64,000 bases of DNA from Lachnospiraceae bacterium (lineage in GTDB: Bacteria; Bacillota; Clostridia; Lachnospirales; Lachnospiraceae): contig JAAZZQ010000060.1 in assembly GCA_014239155.1 (NCBI GenBank), positions 62,001-126,000 on the forward strand, given 5' to 3'. The first letter of the stretch is position 1. Every line of letters begins with the position of its first letter. Below are positions 1 to 9,416 of this stretch, in pieces. The notes beneath the pieces are model-generated. The model did no database searches. It saw nothing but the letters and a program-made list of their open reading frames with translations, and had not been told where the DNA came from. Made by a program: the position numbers and the translations under genes.

Positions 1-1
1 T

Positions 2-376
2 CAGTATTTGAAGTATGATGTGGACAATAAAAAAATTTCAAGAAATAGAAATATATGTATGGCAGATATTGTGCAGACACAGGAAAATGAAGCGCATTCT
101 AGGCAGACAAAGGCGCAATATCCTTATTTGGAAAAGATTCTTATAGTATTGAATCGGGCATTTTCACAGGGGTATTATGCGCGGATGGCAGCAGCGTGGT
201 TAATGGCTGAGACTTTTGTGTGTTTTCCATACGAAGCGAATAAGATTCTTGCAGATAATTGTCAGATGGATACATGGACTTACAATAAAGCTTTACAGAA
301 AATACGAGAATCTTTAAATCCAGACAGGGAAGTGAAAGAATATGTGAAAAGTCTCAAAAGAAGAGATAAATCTTGA
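2..376 (+). CDS. DNA alkylation repair protein, C-terminal part (AlkD-like)
   Basis: The reading frame is open to the left edge of the window, so this is the 3' part of a longer gene; the TTG used by the ORF track is probably internal. The last 75 or so residues (YYARMAAAWLMAE, then TYNKALQKIRES and a basic tail) match the end of the AlkD/HEAT-repeat DNA glycosylase family. These proteins excise alkylated bases such as 3-methyladenine from DNA in the cytoplasm. The catalytic part lies outside the window and cannot be checked. The gene ends 83 bases before the sensor kinase gene and has no obvious functional link to it. Confidence 0.72.
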   Translation, partial: QYLKYDVDNKKISRNRNICMADIVQTQENEAHSRQTKAQYPYLEKILIVLNRAFSQGYYARMAAAWLMAETFVCFPYEANKILADNCQMDTWTYNKALQKIRESLNPDREVKEYVKSLKRRDKS

Positions 377-459
377 AATATCATAGGATATTTGATAGAA
401 TAACATAGGTACATAAAAATACAGAAAAAGAAATAGAAGGACAGGCAGCAATCAGAACT

Positions 460-1947
460 ATGAGGCATTTTATGAAACATTCTATCAAACAGGAAATTGC
501 CTTGATTTTTATGGCAGTCATGGTGGGAACGGTTGTTCTTTGTTGGATTGTCAACAACAGTTTTCTGGAAAATTTTTATATACAGAACAAAAAGAATGCC
601 ATCAAAGATGCGTATTCCAGAATTAATGAAGTGGTGATGATAGGGGATATTTCCTCGGAGTCGTTTGATGTTGAGCTGCGGAAAATCTGTGATATGTACA
701 ATATTAGTCTGTTGGTAATTGACGCTGGTTCTAATATTGTGAAATCTAGTACCAGAGATGTCAATAAGCTATTGCACAGGCTGTATGATAATTTTTTTAA
801 TCCCGATAAGGATTTTGTCTATTTTGATGAAAATGACAATTATTATATGGGGATGGCTATAGATAAGTCTACCAACACAGAATATTTGGAAATGTGGGGG
901 ATCCTAAATAATGGAAATCTGTTTTTGATTCGTTCTCCGCTTGAGAGCATACGTGATAGTGTAAAACTGTCCAATCGTTTTTTGGCGTATGTGGGGATTA
1001 TGGCAACTGTAATTAGCACAGTGCTAATCTGGTTTATTACAACAAGAGTGACCAGACCGATTATGGAGTTGAAAAATATCTCAGAGGAGATGACAAAGCT
1101 TAATTTTGAGTCAAAATATGAGAGTCGCGGGCAGAATGAAATTGATTTGCTTGGAGAACATATGAATGCTCTTTCTGCCACTTTGGAAAAGACAATCTCT
1201 GAACTCAAGACTGCAAATAATGAACTGCTGCGGGATATTGAGAAAAAAGAGCAGATTGATGAGATGCGCAAAGAATTTCTATCTAATGTTTCCCATGAGT
1301 TGAAGACTCCGATTGCACTCATACAAGGATATGCAGAGGGGTTGAAAGAGTGTATCAATGATGATACAGAGAGCAGAGACTTTTACTGTGATGTCATTAT
1401 GGATGAGGCTGGAAAGATGAACACAATGGTGAGAAAGCTGCTCGATTTAAATCAGCTTGAATCTGGAAATGATGTGATTGCTATGGAGCGATTTGACATC
1501 ACAGCACTTATCACTAATTTTATTGTGTCCGCAGACATTCTGATTAGTCAGAATGGGGTGCACCTGCGTATGGAGGATTCTGCGCCCATTTATGTGTGGG
1601 CAGATGAGTTTAAGACAGAGGAGATTGTAAGAAATTTTTTTAGCAATGCGATGAATCATGTCAATGGAGAAAAGATTATTGAAATCAAATATAGGCTGAT
1701 TGAGGAACAAGATAAGAGTAAGGTGAGAATCAGCATATTTAATACAGGAGAACCAATACCAGAAGAATCGTTGTCACACATTTGGGAGAAATTCTACAAG
1801 GTGGATAAAGCGAGGACACGAGAGTATGGCGGCAGTGGAGTGGGATTATCTATCGTAAAGGCGATTATGGAATCCATGAATCAACAGTACGGTGTTATCA
1901 ATTATACCAATGGTGTAGAGTTCTGGTTTGAACTTGAAACCAAGTAA
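460..1947 (+). CDS. Sensor histidine kinase, membrane-bound
   Basis: This is a two-component sensor kinase. It has a first membrane segment at about residues 12-32, an extracytoplasmic sensor region to about 170 and a second membrane segment at about 174-195. A HAMP linker and a short coiled coil follow. The HisKA box SHELKTPIALIQGYAEGLK has its phosphorylated His near residue 279. The HATPase domain shows an N box (RNFFSNAMNH) and a GGSGVGLSIVK G box. The length is normal for the OmpR-associated class. An in-frame ATG 12 bases further in is an alternative start. No response regulator lies next to it in the window; it could be upstream of the AlkD-like gene. A lipoprotein gene follows 14 bases after the stop and probably shares the transcript. 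Confidence 0.9.
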   Translation: MRHFMKHSIKQEIALIFMAVMVGTVVLCWIVNNSFLENFYIQNKKNAIKDAYSRINEVVMIGDISSESFDVELRKICDMYNISLLVIDAGSNIVKSSTRDVNKLLHRLYDNFFNPDKDFVYFDENDNYYMGMAIDKSTNTEYLEMWGILNNGNLFLIRSPLESIRDSVKLSNRFLAYVGIMATVISTVLIWFITTRVTRPIMELKNISEEMTKLNFESKYESRGQNEIDLLGEHMNALSATLEKTISELKTANNELLRDIEKKEQIDEMRKEFLSNVSHELKTPIALIQGYAEGLKECINDDTESRDFYCDVIMDEAGKMNTMVRKLLDLNQLESGNDVIAMERFDITALITNFIVSADILISQNGVHLRMEDSAPIYVWADEFKTEEIVRNFFSNAMNHVNGEKIIEIKYRLIEEQDKSKVRISIFNTGEPIPEESLSHIWEKFYKVDKARTREYGGSGVGLSIVKAIMESMNQQYGVINYTNGVEFWFELETK

Positions 1948-1961
1948 ATGGAGGTGTTTGT

Positions 1962-2720
1962 TTGAAGAAGGGGAAAGTGTTAGGGCTGATTGCCCTGTCC
2001 GCAATGTTATTGACAGGATGTGTGGATGCCATGCCAGAGCTTACAGCAGAACAGTCAGATATTATTGCGGAGTATGCGGCTGGGCTGCTGCTAAAATATT
2101 CACCCAGATATGAATATAGAATTGTGAGTGAGGAGGAGTTGGCTGCTGCAATTGCAGACAGACAGGAAGGTTCTGAATCAGAGTTAGAACCAACTACACA
2201 GACAGAGCAAGTGCAGTCCCCAGAAGAAAATGTGTCGGAGGCGTCATCAGAAGATGTGCCAGCGGGGCAGGAAGAAGAATCAGCGCAGGTTCAGCCAGCA
2301 GAAGATATTGATTTTGCTGCGGAATTGGGCATTGATGACCTGATTATTCGATATCAGTCTTTTGAGGTGTGCAGCTCCTATCCACAAGACAGTACTGGAT
2401 ATAGTGTGGACGCTGCCAGAGATAAAAAATTGTTGATATTGCACTTTGATTTAGAAGGTTTGCCGGAGGAAGATGTAGACTGCAATTTTTTTGACCGTGA
2501 TTTAAAGCTGCGGGTGAATATCAATGATTCTATATCTGCCTCGGCACTCAATGCAATGCTTTCCAATAATCTTATTACTTATATTGACGTTGTGAAAGCA
2601 GGGGAGACTGTCGACGTGGTGGCAGTGGTAGAGATTAACGATATGACTGAGGCGGATATTCAGTCTATGGTATTGCAGGCGTCGATAAATGGAAATACTT
2701 GTACAGCAAAACTGAAATGA
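1962..2720 (+). CDS. Putative lipoprotein downstream of sensor kinase
   Basis: Translation starts at TTG behind a good GGAGG site. The N-terminus is a type II signal peptide with lipobox LLTGC, so the mature protein should be lipid-anchored on the outer face of the membrane. Residues 55-115 are a Glu/Ser/Gln-rich spacer. The last 135 or so residues look like a compact beta-rich domain that I cannot assign to a named family. The tight spacing to the kinase suggests it belongs to the same signalling unit, perhaps as an accessory sensor or a target; that is inference. Confidence 0.72.
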   Translation: MKKGKVLGLIALSAMLLTGCVDAMPELTAEQSDIIAEYAAGLLLKYSPRYEYRIVSEEELAAAIADRQEGSESELEPTTQTEQVQSPEENVSEASSEDVPAGQEEESAQVQPAEDIDFAAELGIDDLIIRYQSFEVCSSYPQDSTGYSVDAARDKKLLILHFDLEGLPEEDVDCNFFDRDLKLRVNINDSISASALNAMLSNNLITYIDVVKAGETVDVVAVVEINDMTEADIQSMVLQASINGNTCTAKLK

Positions 2721-2760
2721 TTATACTGTAACCAAAATATTAAAAATTTTCTGAAAATAT

Positions 2761-2790
2761 TTGTAATTAATCCTATACATATGTTATAAT
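2761..2790 (+). promoter_or_regulatory. Putative sigma-A promoter for cheV
   Basis: TTGTAA and a perfect TATAAT are separated by 18 bases. The start codon chosen for cheV is about 70 bases downstream. No flagellar-sigma-type motif was seen here. Confidence 0.5.
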
Positions 2791-2861
2791 TGATGACAGA
2801 TAATCTGCAGGGCAGTGATAGAAAGATATTGAATCAATATCTTGTAGAATGGAGGTTTAAT

Positions 2862-3758
2862 ATGGAGACTAAGATTCTCTTAGAGAACGGAACAAATGAG
2901 TTGGAAGTATTGGAATTTGTGGTGGATGGAAATTCCTACGGCATTAATGTGGCAAAAATTAGAGAGATTATTCCTTATTCGCCCGTGACACCTGTACCAA
3001 ATGCGCATCCTAGCGTAGAGGGTATTTTTATGCCGCGTGATGCGATGATTACGGCAATCGACCTGCGCAACTGTTTACAGCGTGGTCAGTCCCAGCCGGG
3101 AGGCTTATTTATTATCACAAGTTTTAATAAACTTGATATTGCATTTCATGTTGATTCCGTAATCGGTATTCACAGGGTTTCATGGGTTGACATTATTAAG
3201 CCAGGAGCTACAGTGACAACTGCAGAGGATGGTATTTCTACAGGTATCATTAAGATAGATGGAAAATTGATCATTATTCTCGATTTTGAGAAGATTATTA
3301 CAGATATTAATCCTGAGACGGGATTGAAAGTGACTGAGATTGAAGCGTTAGGCGAACGAGAAGGCATTGAAGTGCCAATTTTAATTGCAGAGGATTCATC
3401 GCTGCTTCGGAAACTTATTATTGATTCTCTTAAAAAAGCCGGATATGACAATATTATTAAGGCTGAGAATGGTGAGGAAGCGTGGGAGTACATAGTAAAG
3501 TGCCGGGATGCGGGAACACTGGATCGAGATGTGCATCTTTTGATTACAGATATCGAGATGCCTCTTATGGATGGACACCGCTTGACAAAGCTTGTGAAAT
3601 CAGATGATGCAACGAAACATATACCGGTGATTATTTTCTCTTCCCTTGTCAATGAGGAAATGAGAAGAAAGGGTGAAGATTTGGGTGCGGATGCACAACT
3701 GTCAAAACCTGAAATCGGAAATCTTGTAAAAGTAATTGACCAACTGCTTGCAAGATAG
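2862..3758 (+). CDS. cheV: Chemotaxis coupling/response-regulator protein CheV
   Basis: CheV couples chemoreceptors to CheA through an N-terminal CheW domain (about residues 14-155). Its C-terminal receiver domain (about 172-298) tunes adaptation. The receiver shows the acidic pair in LIAEDSS, the phospho-acceptor Asp near 230 in LLITDIEMP and the conserved Lys in LSKPE. I chose the ATG behind GGAGG rather than the upstream ATG of the ORF track, because the extra 24 residues match no CheW start and overlap the -10 box. The gene stands alone with no che or flagellar neighbours in the window, which is common for cheV. It implies a motile, chemotactic cell. Confidence 0.93.
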   Translation: METKILLENGTNELEVLEFVVDGNSYGINVAKIREIIPYSPVTPVPNAHPSVEGIFMPRDAMITAIDLRNCLQRGQSQPGGLFIITSFNKLDIAFHVDSVIGIHRVSWVDIIKPGATVTTAEDGISTGIIKIDGKLIIILDFEKIITDINPETGLKVTEIEALGEREGIEVPILIAEDSSLLRKLIIDSLKKAGYDNIIKAENGEEAWEYIVKCRDAGTLDRDVHLLITDIEMPLMDGHRLTKLVKSDDATKHIPVIIFSSLVNEEMRRKGEDLGADAQLSKPEIGNLVKVIDQLLAR

Positions 3759-3762
3759 AAAG

Positions 3763-3793
3763 GATAGAGCCGGGATTTATGCCCGGCTCTATC
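3763..3793 (+). terminator. Strong hairpin after cheV
   Basis: GATAGAGCCGGG and CCCGGCTCTATC form a perfect 12-bp stem with a 7-base loop just after the cheV stop. There is no U-tract, so it may be a weak terminator or a 3' end-protecting hairpin. The next gene begins only 14 bases later. Confidence 0.6.
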
Positions 3794-3807
3794 AGTGAGG
3801 AAACGGC

Positions 3808-4617
3808 ATGGATAGAACAGAACTCATCGAAAAAAGGAAAAGATTGGAAGAGAGCATTGCAGATGCGGACATGGTGCTTGTTGGGGTTGGCGAGGAATTT
3901 AATGAGAGCTTTGGAGATATCGGTAGCTTTCCGCATTTGATGTCCGCGTTGGAAGAGGTTGATATTGACCAGACATTAGAATGGACAGTGCCTTTTTTAG
4001 AGCATCGTTTTTTGATTGAGCATAACGAGGGCAGGCTGATTAGTGCCTATAGAAAACTGTATGAATTAATTCAGCAGAAAAACTATTTTGTAATTACTAC
4101 TTGTATTGATGAAAATATAAAAAAAGCGGCGTTTGATACAGGACGATTGGTAGAGCCTTGTGGAAATTATGAGAGATTTCAATGCAGTGAAAAGTGTTGC
4201 AATGAACTGTATCCTTCCAAAGACTTTTCCGATTTGGTTTATCAGGCGATTTTGGATAATGTGGGGTTGGATTCCCTCGAGATTCCAAGATGTCCAGTTT
4301 GCGGTAAGGCGCTGGCTTACAACAATATATTGTGTGAACAAAATTATGTGGAAGAGGGATACCAGAAACAGTGGGAGAAGTATACAAAATGGCTGCAAGG
4401 GACATTGAACAAAAAATTATGTATTCTTGAATTTGGTGTGGAGCTGAATCTACCCAATATTATTAGGTGGCCGTTTGAAAAAGTGGCATTTTATAATCAA
4501 AAGGCAAGTTTTTTTAGAGTGAATGAATCGCTGTATCAGATGGCAGAGAATCTGGGCGACAAAGGCGTTAGTATCGCTAGGAATGCAGTGGACTTTTTGC
4601 TGGAATGTAAGGAATAA
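3808..4617 (+). CDS. Divergent SIR2-like (sirtuin fold) protein
   Basis: The N-terminus (ADMVLVGVGEEF) resembles the first NAD-binding strand and glycine loop of sirtuins. Cysteines near residues 126, 130/131, 162 and 165 (QCSEKCC, then CPVCGK) form a plausible structural zinc site. The C-terminal LEFGVELNLPNIIRWPFE resembles the family's second nucleotide-binding strand. Canonical sirtuins have a catalytic His just before the first zinc Cys (ELHGN). Here the matching segment reads EPCGN, so the His appears replaced. It could be an atypical deacylase or ADP-ribosyl transferase like class-M sirtuins, or an NAD-binding sensor. No macrodomain or lipoyl partner is adjacent. The start has a GAGG site. 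Confidence 0.62.
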   Translation: MDRTELIEKRKRLEESIADADMVLVGVGEEFNESFGDIGSFPHLMSALEEVDIDQTLEWTVPFLEHRFLIEHNEGRLISAYRKLYELIQQKNYFVITTCIDENIKKAAFDTGRLVEPCGNYERFQCSEKCCNELYPSKDFSDLVYQAILDNVGLDSLEIPRCPVCGKALAYNNILCEQNYVEEGYQKQWEKYTKWLQGTLNKKLCILEFGVELNLPNIIRWPFEKVAFYNQKASFFRVNESLYQMAENLGDKGVSIARNAVDFLLECKE

Positions 4618-4636
4618 AACACGGAGGGGAATTGTC

Positions 4637-7012
4637 ATGAACTCAGAGGAAAGTTATCTGGACAGTTTGCTAAGGAATATTTTAAATCCTGAGGCAGCAG
4701 AACCCGGGAAAGAGGAGTCGCAGATTGCAGAAGAACGAACAGTGCAGGAACTAGAATTAAAGGAAACAGAGGCAGAAAAAACGGAAACTGTGACAGATAC
4801 TTCAGAAGGAACACTGATATCAGAAGGAATAGCTGATATTGCGGAGGAACCATTGATTTTAGAGGAAGAGACTGAGCTTTCTAAAGAAGCATATCGTTTG
4901 GAGGAGCCTCTCCTATCAGAAGAAGTATCAGAAATTCCAGAGGAAGCACAAATTCCAGAAGAAATACAACTATCGGAAGAGATATCAGAAATTCCAGAGG
5001 AAGCACAAATTCCAGAAGAAATACAATTATCGGAAGAGATATCAGAAATTCCAGAGGAAGCACAAATTCCAGAAGAAATACAACTATCGGAAGAGATATC
5101 AGAAATTCCAGAAGAAATACAACTATCGGAAGAGATATCGGAAATTCCAGAAGAACCTTTGTTGCAACTCCCAGAAGACATATTGGACGGTTTAGAGGAG
5201 CCATCAACTTCCGAGGACCTTCTGTTATCAGAAGAGATAAGCAGTGTTTCAGATCAACCATCAATTATGGATTTGACAACAGATTTTATAGATACAGAGG
5301 TTATTGAATCGGTAGAAAGCCCAACAGTTGAGGAGGAAACTTCAGAGATAACACAGCCCATAATAGAGGATGAGAATGAACTTGAGACAGAGCTGCCTGT
5401 TGTGGACTACTTTGGAACAGAAGAGATAGTGGCAATAAATGCCGAGGAAACAAATGCAGAAGAATCTGCCCTTGCGACAGTGGGGACATCGGATTCTGGA
5501 GGAGGATTTAGTTTGGAGGATAAAGAGATGCCGGAATCAGATGATGATTTTAAATTGGAGGATATTGAGATTCCTGAATTGTCCGATCTGGGAGTTTTTC
5601 AGGATAATGAACTGAACATAGATGCATTGGAAGATGCGATTCAGTCCGAGACAGAACGTGAGATGGCAGGCGAGCTAAATATTGATGATTTGACAATACC
5701 TATGTCGGATTTTAATCTATCAGACTTTGATATGGATGATTTGGAAATGAAAGAAACAGAAGTGTTAGATAACTCTGAGAAAGATTTGGATATTAAGATT
5801 CCCGATATTTCCGAGGATTCTAATATTGTCGGTAATAGTAATGAGAGTGATACTTCTATCAATATGGATGATAATTTGGAAGATGTACTCAATATGCTTG
5901 ATGATGACGCAGAGCTTGCAGAAATCAATGATATGCTTAAGAAGTCAGACAACAATGAGCCAATACAGGATGACATGATGGATTTGTTGAATCAGATGGC
6001 TGACGACGAAGCGGCGTCTGTCAATGCAGGACTCAATCATACAGATGAGGATGATGGTGGAGTGCCGCTTCCAGTAATCCCAAAGTCTGTGTTAGAGGAG
6101 ACACGATCAACAGAAAAGGCAGATGGTGACGAGAATAAAAAGACAAAGAAAGCATCTGCGAAAAAGAAAAAAAATGCCAAGGAAACGGAAGACGCGGAGG
6201 TAGAGACCAAAAAGGAACCCGGAAGGTTGGGTAAATTTTTCAATATGCTGACTGAGGATCTTGTGCCAGAGCCAACGGAGGAAGAGCTTGCAGCCGAGAA
6301 AGAAGCTAAAAAGGCAAAGAAGCAGGAAGAGCAGACTAAGAAGGAAGAAGAAAAACTTGCCAAAGACGAGGAAAAGAAGGCAAAAGCAGAGGAAAAAGCT
6401 GCTGCGAAAAAGGCGAAACAGGAAGAGGCTGCGAAAAAGAGACAAGAAAAGAAAGCCCAAAAAGAGGCAAAGAGAGCGAAACAGGCTGCAAATGGTTTAA
6501 ACAAGCGCATTCCTCCAAAGAAAATTGCGGTGGTTGCTGCATTTGGGGTTTCTGTAGGTGGAGCGGTGCTCGTTGCCACAAATGTGCTCTCAACACAAGG
6601 ATTTCTTCAAACAGCACGAAACGCATACTACAAACAAGATTATAAAACGGTGTATCAAGCTACTTATGGCATGGAACTTAACGGGAAAGAAACCGAGAGC
6701 TTAATCAAGGAGAAGAGCGAAATTATATATAAGATGCAGAGAAAGTATGACTCCTATCAAAATAATTTAAAGATGGGACGTGAACTCGAAGCACTCGATG
6801 CATTGCTTCAAGGGCTTGTGGTTTATGATACGATAAATGCAGATGCACAAGCGTATGAAGTGACAACAGAAGTAGATGAACTTAAAGCAACGATTTGCAA
6901 TATCCTTGAGACAAAATATCACTTGGATGAGACACAGGCAAGAACCTTGCTCAGCAATGAAGATCCGCTAACTTACACAATTGCATTAAATGATGTGATA
7001 ACACAGAGCTAA
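4637..7012 (+). CDS. Acidic repeat protein with lysine-rich segment and single membrane helix
   Basis: The start is the ATG behind GGAGGGG, 19 bases after the sirtuin-like gene; the ORF track's longer start overlaps that gene. The product is about 791 residues. Residues 1-490 are very acidic and low in complexity. They include tandem SEEISEIPEE-type repeats at about 96-173 and a later series of short acidic segments such as MSDFNLSDFDMDDLEM. Residues 520-625 are Lys/Glu/Ala-rich and probably helical. A single membrane helix follows (KIAVVAAFGVSVGGAVLVA, about 635-655), then about 135 residues of helical, TPR-like sequence. With no signal peptide, the acidic part should be cytoplasmic and the tail outside. 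I do not recognise a function. Confidence 0.7.
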   Translation: MNSEESYLDSLLRNILNPEAAEPGKEESQIAEERTVQELELKETEAEKTETVTDTSEGTLISEGIADIAEEPLILEEETELSKEAYRLEEPLLSEEVSEIPEEAQIPEEIQLSEEISEIPEEAQIPEEIQLSEEISEIPEEAQIPEEIQLSEEISEIPEEIQLSEEISEIPEEPLLQLPEDILDGLEEPSTSEDLLLSEEISSVSDQPSIMDLTTDFIDTEVIESVESPTVEEETSEITQPIIEDENELETELPVVDYFGTEEIVAINAEETNAEESALATVGTSDSGGGFSLEDKEMPESDDDFKLEDIEIPELSDLGVFQDNELNIDALEDAIQSETEREMAGELNIDDLTIPMSDFNLSDFDMDDLEMKETEVLDNSEKDLDIKIPDISEDSNIVGNSNESDTSINMDDNLEDVLNMLDDDAELAEINDMLKKSDNNEPIQDDMMDLLNQMADDEAASVNAGLNHTDEDDGGVPLPVIPKSVLEETRSTEKADGDENKKTKKASAKKKKNAKETEDAEVETKKEPGRLGKFFNMLTEDLVPEPTEEELAAEKEAKKAKKQEEQTKKEEEKLAKDEEKKAKAEEKAAAKKAKQEEAAKKRQEKKAQKEAKRAKQAANGLNKRIPPKKIAVVAAFGVSVGGAVLVATNVLSTQGFLQTARNAYYKQDYKTVYQATYGMELNGKETESLIKEKSEIIYKMQRKYDSYQNNLKMGRELEALDALLQGLVVYDTINADAQAYEVTTEVDELKATICNILETKYHLDETQARTLLSNEDPLTYTIALNDVITQS
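4927..5154 (+). repeat. In-frame 57-bp tandem repeats
   Basis: Units beginning ATCAGAAATTCC recur at 57-base spacing three times, then once at 39 bases (57 minus 18). All are in frame and nearly identical in DNA sequence. They encode 19-residue SEIPEEAQIPEEIQLSEEI units. The near-identity points to recent expansion by slippage or recombination. Confidence 0.9.
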
Positions 7013-7076
7013 GCGATTGTTTAGAGAATATTTTTATTACTATTCTTTTTCGGCGTAGGAGGCAAGGAAAGTATAT

Positions 7077-7682
7077 ATGATAGCAATAATTGATTATGAT
7101 GCTGGCAATATCAAAAGTGTGGAGAAGGCGCTGGCAGCACTAGGGCAAACGGCTGTGATTACAAAAGATAAAGATACAATACTCCATGCAGAAAAAGTGA
7201 TTCTTCCGGGGGTTGGCGCGTTTGGAAAAGCGATGGAACGGATTAGAAGTTATGGTTTAGATACTCTGATTCAGGAGGTTGTTGCAAAGGATACTCCTTT
7301 TTTGGGAATCTGTCTAGGATTGCAGTTATTGTTTGATTCTAGTGAGGAGGCACCAGGAATCCCCGGACTTGGAATTTTGCGTGGAACAATTCAAAAAATT
7401 CCGGACAATGCAGGGTGGAAAGTACCACAGATTGGATGGAATGCGTTGACATTTCCAAACAGTGGAAGACTTTTTCAGGGAATTGCAAAGAATGCCTATG
7501 TGTATTTTGTGCATTCCTATTATTTGCAGGCAGAAGAACCAGAGATTGTGACTGCCACAACAGAGTATGTGGTTAATATTCACGCATCTGTTGAAAAAGG
7601 GAATATATTTGCTTGTCAGTTTCATCCAGAGAAAAGTTCAGAAGTGGGACTGCAGATACTGAGAAATTTTGTGGCACTGTAA
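7077..7682 (+). CDS. hisH: Imidazole glycerol phosphate synthase, glutamine amidotransferase subunit
   Basis: HisH hydrolyses glutamine and channels ammonia to HisF in histidine biosynthesis. The product also feeds AICAR to purine synthesis. The class I amidotransferase triad is visible: Cys near 79 in LGICLGLQ, and His and Glu near 183 and 185 in CQFHPEKSS. The oxyanion region LPGVGAFG is also present. The 201-residue length is normal and a strong AGGAGG site precedes the start. hisF follows after 33 bases. No other his genes are in the window. Confidence 0.96.
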   Translation: MIAIIDYDAGNIKSVEKALAALGQTAVITKDKDTILHAEKVILPGVGAFGKAMERIRSYGLDTLIQEVVAKDTPFLGICLGLQLLFDSSEEAPGIPGLGILRGTIQKIPDNAGWKVPQIGWNALTFPNSGRLFQGIAKNAYVYFVHSYYLQAEEPEIVTATTEYVVNIHASVEKGNIFACQFHPEKSSEVGLQILRNFVAL

Positions 7683-7715
7683 GCGAGTCTATTATTAAGA
7701 AAAATGAGGCAAACA

Positions 7716-8477
7716 ATGATTACAAAAAGGATTATTCCGTGCTTGGATGTAAATGATGGACGTGTGGTCAAAGGTGTAAATTTTGTTAATTTAATTGATG
7801 CGGGAGATCCTGTAGAGATTGCAGCGGCATATGATAAAGCGGGCGCGGATGAAATAGTGTTTTTAGATATTACAGCATCGTCGGACAATCGGGCAACAAA
7901 GATAGAGCTAGTTCGCAGGGTAGCCGAGAAGGTATTTATACCATTTACAGTTGGCGGGGGGATTAGAACCGTCGAGGATTTCAAGGCAATATTGCGGGAA
8001 GGCGCAGACAAGGTGGCAGTGAACAGTGCAGCGATTATAAATCCATCGCTGATCAGTGACGCGGCAGATAAGTTTGGCAGCCAGTGTGTTGTGGTTGCGA
8101 TTGATGCGAAGCGGCGGGCTGACAATAGCGGCTGGAATATTTATAAAAATGGTGGGCGAATTGATATGGGAATCGATGCTGTGGAGTGGGCAATCAAGGC
8201 ATGTGAACTTGGAGCGGGAGAAATTCTGCTCACAAGCATGGACTGTGATGGAACCAAAAATGGATACGATATTGAGCTTACCAGAATGGTTTCTGAAAAT
8301 GTTTCTATACCAGTGATTGCGTCAGGCGGAGCAGGAAAAATGGAACATTTTTATGATGCCTTTGCGGAGGGAAAAGCAGATGCAGTGTTGGCTGCTTCCC
8401 TTTTCCATTTTAAAGAACTTGAGATCAAAGAAGTGAAAGAATACTTAAAACATAGAGGAATTTCTGTAAGAGTGTAA
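7716..8477 (+). CDS. hisF: Imidazole glycerol phosphate synthase, cyclase subunit
   Basis: This is the (beta/alpha)8 barrel cyclase that joins PRFAR and ammonia to give IGP and AICAR. The N-terminus [20 protein letters not shown] contains the catalytic Asp11, and the second catalytic Asp is in VVAIDAKR. The phosphate-binding glycine motifs FTVGGGIR and IASGGAG are intact. I start at the internal ATG because GAGG lies 6 bases upstream of it and family proteins begin there. It pairs with hisH directly upstream. Confidence 0.96.
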   Translation: MITKRIIPCLDVNDGRVVKGVNFVNLIDAGDPVEIAAAYDKAGADEIVFLDITASSDNRATKIELVRRVAEKVFIPFTVGGGIRTVEDFKAILREGADKVAVNSAAIINPSLISDAADKFGSQCVVVAIDAKRRADNSGWNIYKNGGRIDMGIDAVEWAIKACELGAGEILLTSMDCDGTKNGYDIELTRMVSENVSIPVIASGGAGKMEHFYDAFAEGKADAVLAASLFHFKELEIKEVKEYLKHRGISVRV

Positions 8478-8584
8478 GTCTTGATATACAAATAAAACTA
8501 TAATAAGTTTTGTGACAGCGGATTAGAATGCGATTTCTATCTGTTGTATTGCACGTAGAAAGAGATACGAAAGGAGAAACAATT

Positions 8585-9262
8585 ATGGCAATGTTGACAG
8601 GAGAGTGGTTGGATGCGATGCAGGAGGAGTTCCAAAAACCATACTATAAGGAACTGTATCAGTTTGTAAAGGAGGAGTATGACAGTACACAGATATTTCC
8701 GCCTGCGGATGATATTTTTAATGCAATGCATTTTACCCCGCTAAATAAAGTGAAGGTGCTTTTGTTAGGACAAGACCCCTATCACAATGTAAATCAAGCA
8801 CATGGATTGAGTTTTTCGGTGCTTCCAAGTCAGACAAAGTTGCCGCCTTCTCTGCAAAATATTTATAAGGAATTGCAGGAAGATCTTGGCTGTTCTATAC
8901 CAAACAATGGATATTTGAAAAAATGGGCAGATCAGGGCGTGCTGCTTCTCAATACTGTTTTGACAGTGCGTGCACACCAGCCAAATTCTCATCAAGGTAA
9001 GGGATGGGAAAAGTTTACAGATGCAATTATACAAGCAGTCAATGCACAGGACAGACCGATTGTGTATTTTTTGTGGGGAAAACCAGCACAGCGCAAGATA
9101 CCAATGCTGACCAATCCCAAACATCTAATTTTGAAGGCAGCACATCCAAGCCCACTGTCCGCACATAACGGATTTTTTGGATGCAAGCATTTCAGTCAAG
9201 CAAATGAGTTTCTAAAAGCAAATGGGGTAGAGCCAATTGACTGGCAGATAGAAAATATCTAA
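8585..9262 (+). CDS. ung: Uracil-DNA glycosylase, family 1
   Basis: The enzyme removes uracil from DNA as the first step of base-excision repair. The water-activating loop LLGQDPYHN and the minor-groove loop HPSPLSAHNGFFG are both intact. The uracil-recognition segment VLLLNTVLTVR is also clear. The start behind AAAGGAGA gives a normal 225-residue protein; the 19 residues upstream in the ORF track are not part of the family. It follows hisF by about 107 bases and may have its own promoter. Confidence 0.96.
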   Translation: MAMLTGEWLDAMQEEFQKPYYKELYQFVKEEYDSTQIFPPADDIFNAMHFTPLNKVKVLLLGQDPYHNVNQAHGLSFSVLPSQTKLPPSLQNIYKELQEDLGCSIPNNGYLKKWADQGVLLLNTVLTVRAHQPNSHQGKGWEKFTDAIIQAVNAQDRPIVYFLWGKPAQRKIPMLTNPKHLILKAAHPSPLSAHNGFFGCKHFSQANEFLKANGVEPIDWQIENI

Positions 9263-9416
9263 TTTAAAAATTTTTAGCAATATGTTACATAAAATATGTG
9301 GTTATTGTAAAAAAATTGTGTCGTAAAACGGAAAAAACGTAGGTTATGTTGCACAAAAAAGAATGAAAAAAGTGGTATTGCTGGCATTATATGTAAAATC
9401 ATTAGAATGTAGGCTA

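Noticed and set aside
4927-5154. Regular repeats that could suggest a CRISPR array
   Set aside because: Units are contiguous, in frame and without unique spacers, so this is a coding tandem repeat.
4654-5264. Long minus-strand ORFs opposite the acidic repeat gene
   Set aside because: They are shadows of the repetitive Glu/Pro codons on the plus strand, have no ribosome site and encode low-complexity Ser/Leu sequence.
6037-6626. Minus-strand ORFs of up to 180 residues
   Set aside because: They are antisense to the Lys/Glu/Ala-rich segment of the real gene; the composition is a direct reflection of AAA/GAA codons.
7077-8477. hisHF pair as part of a surface-sugar pathway rather than histidine synthesis
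   Set aside because: Both proteins keep all canonical catalytic residues and no sugar genes are near; ordinary histidine biosynthesis is simpler.
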